Positions 1 through 8,944 are shown, numbered from the stretch's first letter. The stretch is 60,110 bases of DNA from Clostridiales bacterium (GCA_003523255.1 DPGH01000014.1:45273-105382); one strand, 5' to 3'. Program-made: numbers and translations. Notes: generated by a model from the letters alone, not told the origin.

Positions 1-1186
1 TTTCCTCACGCTGACTGCCGCCGATAAGTTCGCCGATTCCGGGCACTAAAAGGTCGCTTGCGGCGACCGTTTTGCCGTCGTCGTTAAGACGCATGTAAAA
101 CGCCTTTATCTCCTTCGGATAGTCCGTTAAAAACACGGGCTTTTTGTAAACTTCCTCGGTTATATAACGCTCGTGTTCGCTTTGCAGGTCAACGCCCCAG
201 TAAACGGGCGCGTCGAAACGGTCTTTCACTTTTTCGAGTATATTTATCGCTTCGGTGTAGGTAAGCCGCGCAAACTCGTTTTCTTTAACGTTATTGAGTC
301 TGTCGATAAGCCCGTTATCAACGAATTTATTCAAAAACTCGAGTTCGTCCGCACAAGTCGACATAACTTTGTCGATAATGAATTTAACCATTTCTTCCGC
401 GCAGTCCATATCGTCGCTTAAATCGGCAAAAGCGAGTTCGGGTTCTATCATCCAGAACTCCGCCGCGTGGCGCACGGTGTTAGAGTGTTCCGCACGGAAC
501 GTCGGTCCGAAAGTATACACGTTAGCGTATGCCATCGCAAAGTTTTCAACGTCTAACTGACCCGAAACCGTAAGGCTGGACTTTTTACCGAAAAAGTCTT
601 TTTTATAATCGACCTCTCCGTTTTCTTTCGGTACGTTATCGAGGTCTAACGTGGTTACCTGAAACATCGCGCCGGCGCCTTCGCAGTCGCTACCGGTTAT
701 TATGGGCGTATGCACGTAAACGAACCCGCGCGAATTAAAAAATTCGTGTATGGCGAAAGCCGCCTCGCTCCTGATTTTGAACACCGCGTTAAAAATGTTC
801 GTCCTCGGGCGAAGATGCGGCATCGTACGCAAAAATTCGAGCGTGTGGCGTTTTTTCTGTAACGGATAATCGGGAGAAGACGCGCCCAAAACCTCTACCT
901 TTGCGGCGCGAATTTCAAAGGGCTGACTTCTTTCGGGCGTTAAAATCACGGTACCCTCTACTTTAACGCACGCGCCGACGTTCTGCTTTGCGATTTCGTC
1001 GTAGTTATCTACCTCTTCTCTTGCGAAAACTATCTGGCAGTTTTTGAACTGCGAACCGTCGCCGAGTTCGATAAAACCGAACGATTTAGAATCCCTTACG
1101 GTTTTTACCCAACCGCAAACGGTAACGTACTTTGAAGCAAACGCCTCTTTGTTAGCGTAAATTTCTTTGATTTTAGTTCTTTTCAT
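1..1186 (-). CDS. asnS: Asparaginyl-tRNA synthetase, C-terminus cut by window edge
   Basis: The gene charges tRNA-Asn with asparagine in the cytoplasm. The reading frame is open from an ATG at 1186 to the window start, giving about 395 residues of a protein that is usually around 460, so roughly the last 70 are missing. The N-terminal OB-fold anticodon-binding domain (about residues 1-110) is followed by the class II catalytic core. Class II signatures are visible: the motif 2 region with FGPTFRAEHS and the start of motif 3 with GELIGGSQRE at the window edge. The asparagine-type reading, rather than aspartate, rests on overall resemblance, including the AEFWMIEPE segment. A sigma-A promoter lies just upstream. 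No T-box leader is visible between promoter and start. Confidence 0.95.
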   Translation of the reverse strand, partial: MKRTKIKEIYANKEAFASKYVTVCGWVKTVRDSKSFGFIELGDGSQFKNCQIVFAREEVDNYDEIAKQNVGACVKVEGTVILTPERSQPFEIRAAKVEVLGASSPDYPLQKKRHTLEFLRTMPHLRPRTNIFNAVFKIRSEAAFAIHEFFNSRGFVYVHTPIITGSDCEGAGAMFQVTTLDLDNVPKENGEVDYKKDFFGKKSSLTVSGQLDVENFAMAYANVYTFGPTFRAEHSNTVRHAAEFWMIEPELAFADLSDDMDCAEEMVKFIIDKVMSTCADELEFLNKFVDNGLIDRLNNVKENEFARLTYTEAINILEKVKDRFDAPVYWGVDLQSEHERYITEEVYKKPVFLTDYPKEIKAFYMRLNDDGKTVAASDLLVPGIGELIGGSQREE

Positions 1187-1225
1187 GTATAAACCTGCCG
1201 TAAAAAATTATAATTATACCGATAA

Positions 1226-1254
1226 ATTATAACATAAACGAGAATTCTTTTCAA
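1226..1254 (-). promoter_or_regulatory. Sigma-A promoter of asnS
   Basis: Reading the minus strand, TTGAAA and TATAAT are separated by 17 bases. The -10 lies about 40 bases upstream of the asnS ATG. Confidence 0.8.
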
Positions 1255-1295
1255 GCGTTTAAATAAAAGCCTTTATATATTTGTTTAAAAACATA

Positions 1296-1324
1296 CGCGG
1301 GAGAGGTTAAAAACCGCTCCCGCG
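1296..1324 (-). terminator. Hairpin terminator after the GNAT-like gene
   Basis: CGCGGGAG pairs with CTCCCGCG, extended by an inner GGTT/AACC helix. On the minus strand a T-rich stretch follows after three bases. The hairpin sits between the GNAT-like gene and the asnS promoter. Confidence 0.65.
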
Positions 1325-1363
1325 CGCTATAAATTCTGTTTACAGACAGTTAAAAAGCCGAAA

Positions 1364-2512
1364 TTACGCTTCTTCTCTTATGAGGCTGCCTATCGCCTTT
1401 TTGTAAGTCTGACGTTTTTTGATTATCTCGTTTTCGGCGAATTTCCATTGCTGTTGAATATTGTAATTCGTTTCGAGCATGGGGTTGGATTCTATATCCT
1501 CTATACCGTCCTCCACCACGTGGTTCATTATTCTTGCGATAACGACGGAATTGATGCCCGTATTCTGATACTTTTTCTTGACGCCGATTAAAGCCATTTC
1601 AAGCGTTTTAGGCTTTTTTATGGAATTTAAAACGCCTATAAAGCCGGTCGGAAAAAGTTTGCCTTTATGTTTTATAAGCGGCTCGCAAATAGACGGCAAT
1701 ACTATACCGAACGCCGCCACGTCGTCGTTTTTGTCGACGAGTATGCTTATGTACCTTTCGTTGATTATGGTCGCGAACTGCTTTAATACGTTTTTAACCG
1801 CTTCGCCTTCTACCGGCACGTACCCGTCGAGGTGTCCGTACGCCTCGTTAAGCGTATCGAACCATTTAGTTCCGTACTGCTTAACTATTTCTTTCACCGT
1901 CAGGGTATCCGCAATGTCTTTCACGCCGAGTTTTTCTTTAAGTTTGTCGCAAATTTTGGTAATACGATCGTAAGGCTTATCGGGTATAACGAACCTTCTT
2001 TCAAGCCATTTAGACTCGTCCTCGAAACCGAGTTCTACCATTCTTTTGCAAAAATAGGGATAATAATAGTTGGTCGCGTAAGTGGCGCGTTCATCGAAAC
2101 CGTACGTCAGCATACCTTCTCTGTCCGTATCGTTAAAGCCCCAGGGTCCGTGTATTATTTCCATACCGTTGTCCGCGCCGAATTTTTCCACCGCGCCGAG
2201 AAGAGCGATGAACACTTCCTTGTCGTCGATACACTCGAAACGCGAAAATCTTATGAACTTTTTACCCGTCAAATCGTTGTCTTTATAATTGATAAGCCCC
2301 GCTATCCTGCCGACGAGTTCGCCGTCCTTATACGCGAGAAAAGCCTTGCAAAGATTGTTTTTTAAACTGAAATTCTTTTTCGGGTTAAACGTATTCATTT
2401 CGTCGCTGCGAAGCGAAGGAACGTAATACGGACAATCCTTGTAAAGTTTAAGCGGATAAGTCGCGAAAAGTTTTAACTGCTTTTTCGTCGTTACCTCTAC
2501 GATATCTACCAT
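1364..2512 (-). CDS. GNAT-fold N-acyltransferase-like protein of unknown substrate
   Basis: This is a 382-residue cytoplasmic protein that resembles a conserved family of large GNAT-like proteins, often loosely named in databases, whose substrate is not known. The N-terminal half has the features of that family: YPLKLYKDCPYYVPSLR near residue 20, FLAYKDGELVGRIAG as the acyltransferase strand pair, and HGPWGFNDTDREGML near residue 120. The C-terminal half has an alternating helix/strand pattern and ends with a second GNAT-like segment around GVKKKYQNTGINSVV. The ATG at 2512 has AAGGAG just upstream. The gene is monocistronic, with its own promoter and terminator. The assignment is by family resemblance only. 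Confidence 0.7.
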   Translation of the reverse strand: MVDIVEVTTKKQLKLFATYPLKLYKDCPYYVPSLRSDEMNTFNPKKNFSLKNNLCKAFLAYKDGELVGRIAGLINYKDNDLTGKKFIRFSRFECIDDKEVFIALLGAVEKFGADNGMEIIHGPWGFNDTDREGMLTYGFDERATYATNYYYPYFCKRMVELGFEDESKWLERRFVIPDKPYDRITKICDKLKEKLGVKDIADTLTVKEIVKQYGTKWFDTLNEAYGHLDGYVPVEGEAVKNVLKQFATIINERYISILVDKNDDVAAFGIVLPSICEPLIKHKGKLFPTGFIGVLNSIKKPKTLEMALIGVKKKYQNTGINSVVIARIMNHVVEDGIEDIESNPMLETNYNIQQQWKFAENEIIKKRQTYKKAIGSLIREEA

Positions 2513-2559
2513 ACTTCTCCTTTTGCATTCCGCGCGGAAAAAGTCCGTGCAACTCGTTA

Positions 2560-2588
2560 ATTATAACACACGCACGCCGCATTGACAA
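2560..2588 (-). promoter_or_regulatory. Sigma-A promoter of the GNAT-like gene
   Basis: On the minus strand TTGTCA is followed after 17 bases by TATAAT, about 47 bases before the ATG at 2512. Confidence 0.8.
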
Positions 2589-2598
2589 TTATTTTAAA

Positions 2599-2638
2599 CA
2601 AAAAAAAATTTCCGCGCGCCCTTTTTGGCGTGCGGAAA
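2599..2638 (-). terminator. Intrinsic terminator ending the antiporter-hslO-TPR operon
   Basis: On the minus strand TTTCCGCACGCC and GGCGCGCGGAAA form a 12-bp stem with one mismatch and a six-base loop, followed directly by a run of nine or more T. It lies 23 bases after the stop codon of the 40-residue gene. Confidence 0.9.
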
Positions 2639-2660
2639 GATTTTCCTTTATCGGTAAATT

Positions 2661-2783
2661 TTATTCGTCCCCTTGCAATTTTCTGACCGCGAGGGGCGGT
2701 TTTTCGTCTTTTAAAGACATCAGGTAATTACCGTACTCCTCGTCGGTGAGTTTTTTGATTTTGGTTTTCTTTTTTTTAGACAT
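2661..2783 (-). CDS. Small lysine-rich protein, 40 residues
   Basis: This short reading frame starts at ATG 2783 and stops at TAA 2661. A perfect GGAGG lies eight bases before the ATG, and a strong terminator follows the stop. Both support real translation. The product opens with MSKKKKTKIKKLTDEEYG, is highly basic at the N-terminus and mixed-charge after that, and has no membrane segment or cysteine. It is the last gene of a tightly coupled operon, 52 bases after the HEAT-like gene. I do not recognise a family. A basic N-terminus would fit nucleic-acid or ribosome association, but that is only a guess. Confidence 0.7.
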   Translation of the reverse strand: MSKKKKTKIKKLTDEEYGNYLMSLKDEKPPLAVRKLQGDE

Positions 2784-2835
2784 TTCGCTATCCTCCGCTA
2801 TCGATATAGTACGATTATCGGCAAATAGCAAAAAA

Positions 2836-3684
2836 TTATTCTTTAACGGACTTATTTACGCTTTTAATTTTTTTGTACGTTTTGTCGGCGGTAAAATCTC
2901 TTTTTTTATCGTACTCTCCGCCGAGCGCCTCTATCGCGAAACGCAGTTCTTCGAAATCGGCGTAACTTATTTTTTCGTTTTCGATAGCCGCGGTCAAAAA
3001 AGGTATAGCCCTTTCGTCGCCGTATCTTGCAAGGTACCCCGCGTATTGCGAAACCTTATCGCCGCATTCGGTAAACGCGTTTACGAGTATATCGAAAATT
3101 TTATCGTTCCTTTTTTTACTCACGTGCGAAAGGACCTCCGCTATCCGTTCTTTAGCGTCTCCCGTAGCGTTCTCCGCCGCAGAAACGAGTTCTTCCGCCG
3201 CGGCGTCGGCGTTTTCGGCAAGCGTTTCGGTCGCGAGTTCTTTAATCGTTTCGGGATAATCGCTCAATATAAAGTCGGTATACGTTCCCGCCGGTACGCC
3301 CTCGTTAAACGCTATAACGGCGTTCATAAGATAGACCGCGTATTCCTCGCAAAGTTCGCCTGCGGTGGCGGCGGTAAGTTCTTTAACCGTTTCCCTATAA
3401 TTGTTTTTATCGGCGATTATAGCTTCGAACAAAAAATCGGGTACGGGCACTTTGTCTTCCGCATGTTTTTTAAGACAGTCGAAAAGTTCCCGCGCGGTCG
3501 CCCGTTTATAATACTCTTGCGGCGTAAACCCGTCTAATTCTTCAAGCGGCTCGATACCGAATTTTTCGTACATTACGGGAATGTTGTCCTCTATTTCTTC
3601 GGGTTTGATTTTACCCACGTTCTTGTAAACGTAACCGGATATGTATTTATCGAAAAGTTTGTCTACGTCGATAACTTTAAGCAT
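2836..3684 (-). CDS. HEAT-like helical repeat protein, unknown function
   Basis: This is a 282-residue, acidic, almost wholly alpha-helical protein. Alanine- and leucine-rich helices of about 30-40 residues recur through the middle and end (for example TIKELATETLAENADAA and RIAEVLSHVSKKRNDKIFD), and ARYGDERAIPFLTAAIE resembles one HEAT repeat. No signal peptide or catalytic motif is seen. The chosen ATG at 3684 overlaps the stop of the upstream TPR gene as TAATG, with GAGGAG a few bases before it. A start five codons upstream is possible but has no ribosome site. The coupling suggests that it works with the TPR protein as a scaffold or adaptor pair. Confidence 0.7.
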   Translation of the reverse strand: MLKVIDVDKLFDKYISGYVYKNVGKIKPEEIEDNIPVMYEKFGIEPLEELDGFTPQEYYKRATARELFDCLKKHAEDKVPVPDFLFEAIIADKNNYRETVKELTAATAGELCEEYAVYLMNAVIAFNEGVPAGTYTDFILSDYPETIKELATETLAENADAAAEELVSAAENATGDAKERIAEVLSHVSKKRNDKIFDILVNAFTECGDKVSQYAGYLARYGDERAIPFLTAAIENEKISYADFEELRFAIEALGGEYDKKRDFTADKTYKKIKSVNKSVKE

Positions 3685-5360
3685 TACTTCTCCTCGCAAT
3701 TTTCAATAAAATCTTTTATTCTTTTTTCCTGCACATCAAACAGTTTGCACGCCTTTTTAACGTCCGACAGCCTTTTGTCTTTGCAAAAAACGAGTATTAA
3801 AGCGGCTATTTCTCCCTGCGAAAACTCGTTTGCCGCCACTTCTTCGTAACGATCTTTATATAAAGAGTTGGCGCAAAAAGCGAGTTTGTTAAAATCTATA
3901 AACCCCGCGAAAACCGATTTTGACACGGCAAGTGCGTACGCAGAACGAAACTCCTGGTCGAGCGGCTTACCTTTAAGTACGAGTTTACCCGCTTTTATCT
4001 TTACGAAACAGTCTGAAGCGACCGCTCCGAAAGAACCTTTAATCTCAAACAGCGTATACATAAACACGATAAGACTTTTGCGTGAATCCGAAACCGCGGG
4101 ATCTAAAAGCGTTTCATCGAGCGCGTTTTGCGCCGCCGGATTTTTGCTCATCGCAAGCGACAACGCGCATTTTTTCGCAATCTCGTCGTTCCCTTCGAGC
4201 ACGCCCCATATATACGCGCTTAACGTTTCGGGCTTTTTGTCAAAGTCCGGCGGAACAAGCAAATCTTCGTTTTTGATTATACGCTTAAATCGATTTACGG
4301 TTTTGGGCTGATAACCCCTTACGTATTCTAACGGAAGAAGTTTTTTATCGTCGCTGAACTCGCCTTTTGCGGCGTTTCTGAAATACTCCGCGTAAAACCC
4401 CAGCGGTCTGATATACGGCGCGACGCGATACGCGGCGTTAAACTGTTCCGCCGCTTTCGTAAACCTGCCGACGTTGGCAAGCGCAAAGCCGTAAAACAAA
4501 AGCATCCACGGGTCGCTCGGTCTGTCGGCGAGTATATCCTCTATACAACGTATCGCGGTATCGTGATCGTGCTGTTCGAGAGCGCAAGGTATAAGCTTAT
4601 AAGGCTCGTCTTTATCGAACTTTCTCAAAGACAACGCTTTTTTATAGTAATACGCGCTTTTGTCAGCGTCTCCGCGGGCATTGTAAAGCGCGCAAAGATT
4701 GCAATACGCGGTGAGGTTTTCGCCGTGGTCGATAAGAGAATTTTTACAAACTTTTAAAACCTCGTCGTCGTCGCCGCACATAAACAAACTTACAGCAAGT
4801 TCGCCTCCGTCGTCCTCGGTGAGGCACTGATGCGGTATAGCGGAGTATACCGCCGAAGCCGCGTCGTAATCCCCGAGAGCATAGGCTTTTTTCGCGAGTT
4901 TTTTGCTGAGCGAATAGTCGGCACGCTCGTACGGGTACACTATACGGAATTCTTTAAGGTCGTTTTGAACGTTATTTAAAAAATCGTTTATTTCGTCCCC
5001 GAAATCCTCCCTCGAGAAACTCCCGTCCGTTGCCAGTTTAAGATGAAAATAGTACCCCGCGGCGAAAAGGTTGTCGAGATAAAAATAGTTAATGCCGAGT
5101 TCCTCGTAAGCGACGCCCGCCTTTTCTTTCGGCTGGGTAGCGAGGTAATAAAACCAAAACTTGTTTGAAAGTTCCCACAAACTCATATCGGCGTATATGT
5201 CGCCTATATCGGTAATAACGCCCCCGTCTTTCGGGAACTTTTTAAGCGCGGAAAAAAGGAGCCCGAGCGCCTCCGTAAACTTGTCGTCGTCTGCAAGAGC
5301 CCCCGCTAAGCGGCGGTACGTATCCGCTCCCGTTTCGAATTTTATTACTCTACTTTCCAT
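3684..5360 (-). CDS. Tetratricopeptide-repeat protein
   Basis: This is a 558-residue soluble protein. The N-terminal two thirds consist of tandem helical hairpins matching the TPR pattern, for example residues around YRRLAGALADDDKFTEALGL, AYCNLCALYNARGDADKSAYY and WMLLFYGFALANVGRFTKAAE. The C-terminal third has weaker helical repeats. No enzyme motif or signal peptide is present. Its ATG lies inside the last codons of hslO (an 11-base overlap), and its stop overlaps the next ATG, so translation is coupled on both sides. TPR proteins are usually interaction scaffolds. Linkage to the redox chaperone Hsp33 hints at a role in protein quality control, which is inference. Confidence 0.85.
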   Translation of the reverse strand: MESRVIKFETGADTYRRLAGALADDDKFTEALGLLFSALKKFPKDGGVITDIGDIYADMSLWELSNKFWFYYLATQPKEKAGVAYEELGINYFYLDNLFAAGYYFHLKLATDGSFSREDFGDEINDFLNNVQNDLKEFRIVYPYERADYSLSKKLAKKAYALGDYDAASAVYSAIPHQCLTEDDGGELAVSLFMCGDDDEVLKVCKNSLIDHGENLTAYCNLCALYNARGDADKSAYYYKKALSLRKFDKDEPYKLIPCALEQHDHDTAIRCIEDILADRPSDPWMLLFYGFALANVGRFTKAAEQFNAAYRVAPYIRPLGFYAEYFRNAAKGEFSDDKKLLPLEYVRGYQPKTVNRFKRIIKNEDLLVPPDFDKKPETLSAYIWGVLEGNDEIAKKCALSLAMSKNPAAQNALDETLLDPAVSDSRKSLIVFMYTLFEIKGSFGAVASDCFVKIKAGKLVLKGKPLDQEFRSAYALAVSKSVFAGFIDFNKLAFCANSLYKDRYEEVAANEFSQGEIAALILVFCKDKRLSDVKKACKLFDVQEKRIKDFIENCEEK

Positions 5361-6216
5361 CTTTAAATAACTTCTCTACGTCCTCCGGCGTAAAAACGTA
5401 TTTTTTGCCGCAAAACTCGCATTTAACTTCTATATTGCCCTGCTTGTTTATGATATCCTCCGCTTCGGTTTTACCGAGCGAAACTATGATTTTTTTAAGA
5501 TAATTTCTCGAACACAGGCATTTGTATTCGGGATAATAAACGTCGTATACGGCGTCCGCAAAATACTTTTTCATTATTCCTTCGGCGCCGAGTTCCTCTA
5601 TAAGCGTAGAAACGTTTGAAAAGTTTTTCATAACCGCTTCCGCTTCACCTACGCTTTCCGCGCTCGCGCCGGGCATAGTCTGCACTATAACGCCGCCCGC
5701 GCCTACGCATTTGCGCGTTTTGCCGATTTTAACCCCGAGAGCCATAGCCGTAGGTTGTTGCTCGCTTAACGCGTAGTAAGACGTAAAGTCTTCGGCTATC
5801 TCGCCGCTGACGAGTGCCGCGCTGCCCGAATACTGTTCTTTAAGACCCATGCTTTTAACGACCGTTATTCTGCCGTTTTTACCGACCGCGCCGGAAACGT
5901 CTAATTTGCCGTTAGGTTTTAACGGAAGTTCCACCCGTCCGTTATCCATATAGCCTCGCATAAAAAGTTTGCCGTTACCGCATACGGTAATTTTACCGCA
6001 AGGTCCGTCTCCCTTTACCGTTACCGAAAGTTTGTCGCCCTCGTTTTTAAGCCCGCTCGACATAAACGTACAAGCGGTTATCGTTCTGCCGAACGCCGCC
6101 GCGCACACGGGCGAAAACCCGTGCACCTTTATCGCTTTGTTTACCATATCCGTCGTTTCTAATACCGAAAGCGAAATTTCGTCCCCGTAAACGAGCGATT
6201 TAAGCAGTTTATTCAA
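5350..6216 (-). CDS. hslO: Redox-regulated chaperone Hsp33
   Basis: Hsp33 is a cytoplasmic holdase that binds zinc when reduced and is activated by oxidation and unfolding. The 288-residue length matches the family. The C-terminal zinc centre is visible as CLCS and CEFC (C-X-C and C-X2-C). Family blocks such as FGRTITACTFMSSGLK, VKGDGPCGKITV and ALSEQQPTAMALGV are present. I place the start at a TTG at 6216, preceded by GAGGAGG at good spacing. The longer open frame runs into the antiporter gene, also from a TTG, with no ribosome site. The gene overlaps the antiporter by eight bases and the TPR gene by eleven. Confidence 0.93.
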   Translation of the reverse strand: MNKLLKSLVYGDEISLSVLETTDMVNKAIKVHGFSPVCAAAFGRTITACTFMSSGLKNEGDKLSVTVKGDGPCGKITVCGNGKLFMRGYMDNGRVELPLKPNGKLDVSGAVGKNGRITVVKSMGLKEQYSGSAALVSGEIAEDFTSYYALSEQQPTAMALGVKIGKTRKCVGAGGVIVQTMPGASAESVGEAEAVMKNFSNVSTLIEELGAEGIMKKYFADAVYDVYYPEYKCLCSRNYLKKIIVSLGKTEAEDIINKQGNIEVKCEFCGKKYVFTPEDVEKLFKDGK

Positions 6217-7486
6217 AATGTCCCTCCTCGGTTTCCTGTACGGTGGCAAGCGGAAGTTCGTCGTCTTTTTTATAAAGCAGTTTAAGCAATATCGGCGCGA
6301 GAAGCGAACTTACGAGTACCAAAAGGACGACTATCACGCGGTACTTTACGTCTAAAAGACCGCCGGAAATGCCTTTTTCGGTAACAATAAGCGCGACTTC
6401 GCCGCGGGCAATCATTCCCACGCCTATTCTTACGCAGTCTTTAAATTTAAACCCGCATATTTTCGCCATGCCGCCGCAACCGATTATTTTGGTTATTATA
6501 GCAATCGCGACGAACGCCAGCGCAAACCAAAGTACGTCGAGCGTAAGACCCGTAAAACTGATTTTAATGCCTATGCTCGCAAAAAATATCGGAGCGAAAA
6601 TCGTATAAGAATTGATGGTAACCTTTCTGTCCACGTATTGCGCCGAAGCGTGATTCGTCGAAAGCACCAGTCCCGCCACGTACGCGCCCGTTATATCCGC
6701 CACGCCGAAAACTTTTTCGGCGACGAACGCGTAAAAAAGACACACCGCTATGGAGAAAATAGGTATTCTTCTCGTGTGCGGCGACTTTTTCTCTATGTAC
6801 TTAAAAAGTTTGGATATGCCTACGCCCGCGCCTATCGCGAATACAAAAAAAGCAAGTATCCATATTATCGAAATCCACGCCGCGCCGCTCGGGTTTATCA
6901 GTTCGAGCACGGGGCTGGTAGACGCGCCCTCTCCCGCGACGGACAGCGCGACGGACAAAACTATAATGCCGAGCACGTCGTCTATTATCGCGGCGGAAAG
7001 CACCACCGTACCCACCTTGCTCGTAAGTTTACCGAGTTCGCGCAGTACTTCTACCGTAATACCCACGCTGGTTGCGGTCATTATGACGCCGACGAACAAC
7101 CAGGTAAAAACGCTTTCTCCGGGTAAAAACGCCATTCCAAGCAAAAAGCCGCAACCGAGCGGAAGCAACACCCCCGCCAGCGCGACGAGAAAGGACGTGG
7201 CGCCCGTTCTTCTGATATCGTCGAGATTCGTTTCGAGTCCGGCGGCGAACATAACGAAAATTACGCCGACTTCGGCAAATCCTTTCAGGTACGGGCTCTC
7301 TCTAACAGGGAAAATTTCCCCTATTTCAAATCCGGGTATAAGCCCCCATATCGCGGGACCTATCAATATGCCCGCTATAATGAACCCCAGCACCTGAGGA
7401 AGCCCTAATTTTCTCGAAAGTATTCCGAACAGTTTGGTCAGACACAGTATCAATGCGAGTTGAAACAAAAAGTCTACCGTTTCCAT
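6209..7486 (-). CDS. Monovalent cation:proton antiporter, CPA2/KefB type
   Basis: This is a 425-residue polytopic inner-membrane protein with about 12-13 hydrophobic segments. It resembles CPA2 exchangers that trade Na+ or K+ for protons. The conserved core is visible: LGLPQVLGFIIAGILIGP early, FAAGLETNLDDIRRTG, and the paired aspartates in AAIIDDVLGIIVL that bind the ion in this superfamily. No cytoplasmic TrkA domain is present, since the protein ends soon after the last membrane helix with an acidic tail. The start METVDF at 7486 is preceded by AGGAG. An upstream TTG in the same frame lacks a ribosome site. It is the first gene of the five-gene operon with hslO. Confidence 0.88.
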   Translation of the reverse strand: METVDFLFQLALILCLTKLFGILSRKLGLPQVLGFIIAGILIGPAIWGLIPGFEIGEIFPVRESPYLKGFAEVGVIFVMFAAGLETNLDDIRRTGATSFLVALAGVLLPLGCGFLLGMAFLPGESVFTWLFVGVIMTATSVGITVEVLRELGKLTSKVGTVVLSAAIIDDVLGIIVLSVALSVAGEGASTSPVLELINPSGAAWISIIWILAFFVFAIGAGVGISKLFKYIEKKSPHTRRIPIFSIAVCLFYAFVAEKVFGVADITGAYVAGLVLSTNHASAQYVDRKVTINSYTIFAPIFFASIGIKISFTGLTLDVLWFALAFVAIAIITKIIGCGGMAKICGFKFKDCVRIGVGMIARGEVALIVTEKGISGGLLDVKYRVIVVLLVLVSSLLAPILLKLLYKKDDELPLATVQETEEGHFE

Positions 7487-7541
7487 AAATAAATAACTCC
7501 TATTCTCTGCGCCGTTTTTGCGCAAAACTCCGTAAACCGAT

Positions 7542-7568
7542 TTAAAGACGCCGCTTCGGCGTCTTTAA
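7542..7568. terminator. Perfect hairpin between membrane-protein gene and antiporter gene
   Basis: TTAAAGACGCCG and its exact complement flank a three-base CTT loop, a 12-bp perfect stem. Neither side has a proper T run, so termination may be weak. It could be a partial terminator or an RNA processing site between the two minus-strand genes. Confidence 0.5.
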
Positions 7569-7584
7569 TCCGTAAATTCGTATT

Positions 7585-8847
7585 TTATTTTTTTCTTCTC
7601 TTCGCAAGTTCGCGTTTTGCCGCTTCTATGCGTTTGTTGCGTTCTTCTTCCGCGGTGAGTTTAGCCTTTTCTCTCTCGGGATTGTTGAACTCGGGGTCGT
7701 TTTTATGCTCTTCCTCGTATTTTTTGTTATCCTCGTAAATAGCGGCGCGACTCTCGTTGAGTTTTACGATATCCCCTCGCGAGAATCCCTCGTTTAACGA
7801 GGCGAGTTGCAACTCGTCGTCCGTAATAGGCTTAACCGGTTTAGAATACAGCGGCGCGCTCGTCATTGCAATCTGACTGCGATATTGCTGTAAAGATTTA
7901 GCGGAATCTTCTTTAACCTTTTCGTAAATACCGCGGTTTTTCTGCGCGCCGATTTTATCATTGATAAATCCGTCGTACGTCCACTGACAAAAGTCCGTCC
8001 ACATAAGCACGAGCGTAGACAACCCGAACAGCAATAACACGGCTACCGCTATAAGCGTTATAATTCCGCCGAGCGAAGCCAAAAGGAACGGCAACACGCT
8101 GATAAACCCGAAAAACAAGTTGTGCGGAAAAAAGCCTACCGTAAACAAAAACGAGTTTTTGATGAGATAAATAGTCTTAATTTCGTAAGTAACGCTCATG
8201 CAAACCATGTGCACGGTCATCACGGAGAAAAATATAAGCGTACCGATAAGTATTACTTTTGCTACGATAAGCAACCATCTTATGCCGACGCCCGTAACAA
8301 GGGACTGGTCTATGAGGGCGATAGAACACTCGGTAGAATAAAATATAACCGAAAAGATAAGCCCTATAATCAAAATCTGCTTATAATTCTGTTTAACGCC
8401 GCGCCAAAAGTCGTTTGCGACGAATATACCCTCCGTCCACACCATATTTCTTATAACATACGCGCCGCCGGAAACGCCTATACAGGCGAACATTACCGCG
8501 ACGGGCAAGAGAATATAGCAATGTACGTTTGCGCTGGAAATTATCCCTTCGGCATAACCCGTAAAATCGGGCAGAGCCTGATATCCAGCGCCGAAACCTT
8601 GCGCAAACGGATAAACCGCGCCGATACCGACAATCATAACGTAACGGTAATATATAAGCGCGAGCAGCGGTACGAGCGTTAAAATCATTAAAAGGTTTAT
8701 TAAAACGAGTTTCCAGAATCTCCCTTTAAATATATCCCAGAAGAGTTCCCATCTGTTTGACGGAAGCGAAGCCCTCGCGTATCCTTCGGACTTTTCTTTG
8801 CCCATTATAAGCCTTTCTATAAGTCCGCCTTTCTTCTTTTTTGCCAT
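7585..8847 (-). CDS. DUF624-like integral membrane protein with charged cytoplasmic tail
   Basis: This is a 420-residue protein with about six to seven membrane segments between residues 45 and 290. The segment FWDIFKGRFWKLVLINLLMIL near the start resembles the DUF624 (YesL) family, which has no settled function. The last 120 residues are hydrophilic and rich in Lys, Glu and Arg, ending ERNKRIEAAKRELAKRRKK, so they probably form a cytoplasmic coiled region. The ATG at 8847 has GGGGGAA upstream and its own promoter. The gene is divergent from asd. The family match is by pattern and is only moderately certain. Confidence 0.65.
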   Translation of the reverse strand: MAKKKKGGLIERLIMGKEKSEGYARASLPSNRWELFWDIFKGRFWKLVLINLLMILTLVPLLALIYYRYVMIVGIGAVYPFAQGFGAGYQALPDFTGYAEGIISSANVHCYILLPVAVMFACIGVSGGAYVIRNMVWTEGIFVANDFWRGVKQNYKQILIIGLIFSVIFYSTECSIALIDQSLVTGVGIRWLLIVAKVILIGTLIFFSVMTVHMVCMSVTYEIKTIYLIKNSFLFTVGFFPHNLFFGFISVLPFLLASLGGIITLIAVAVLLLFGLSTLVLMWTDFCQWTYDGFINDKIGAQKNRGIYEKVKEDSAKSLQQYRSQIAMTSAPLYSKPVKPITDDELQLASLNEGFSRGDIVKLNESRAAIYEDNKKYEEEHKNDPEFNNPEREKAKLTAEEERNKRIEAAKRELAKRRKK

Positions 8848-8880
8848 AGGTTCCCCCGTACGTTTCGCTTGTTATCATAT

Positions 8881-8909
8881 ATTGTATACTAAAAAAGGTT
8901 ATTTTACAA
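8881..8909 (-). promoter_or_regulatory. Sigma-A promoter of the DUF624-like gene
   Basis: On the minus strand TTGTAA and TACAAT are 17 bases apart, about 34 bases upstream of the ATG. It is divergent from the asd promoter, with some 35 bases between the two -35 elements. Confidence 0.75.
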
Positions 8910-8944
8910 ATAAAACGACGCACTTCCCAAAAAAAACTTTACTT

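Noticed and set aside
2746..3537. Long plus-strand open frame of 263 codons
   Set aside because: It lies antisense to the HEAT-like gene, has no ribosome site, and its basic, Phe/Arg-rich product is typical of a shadow frame.
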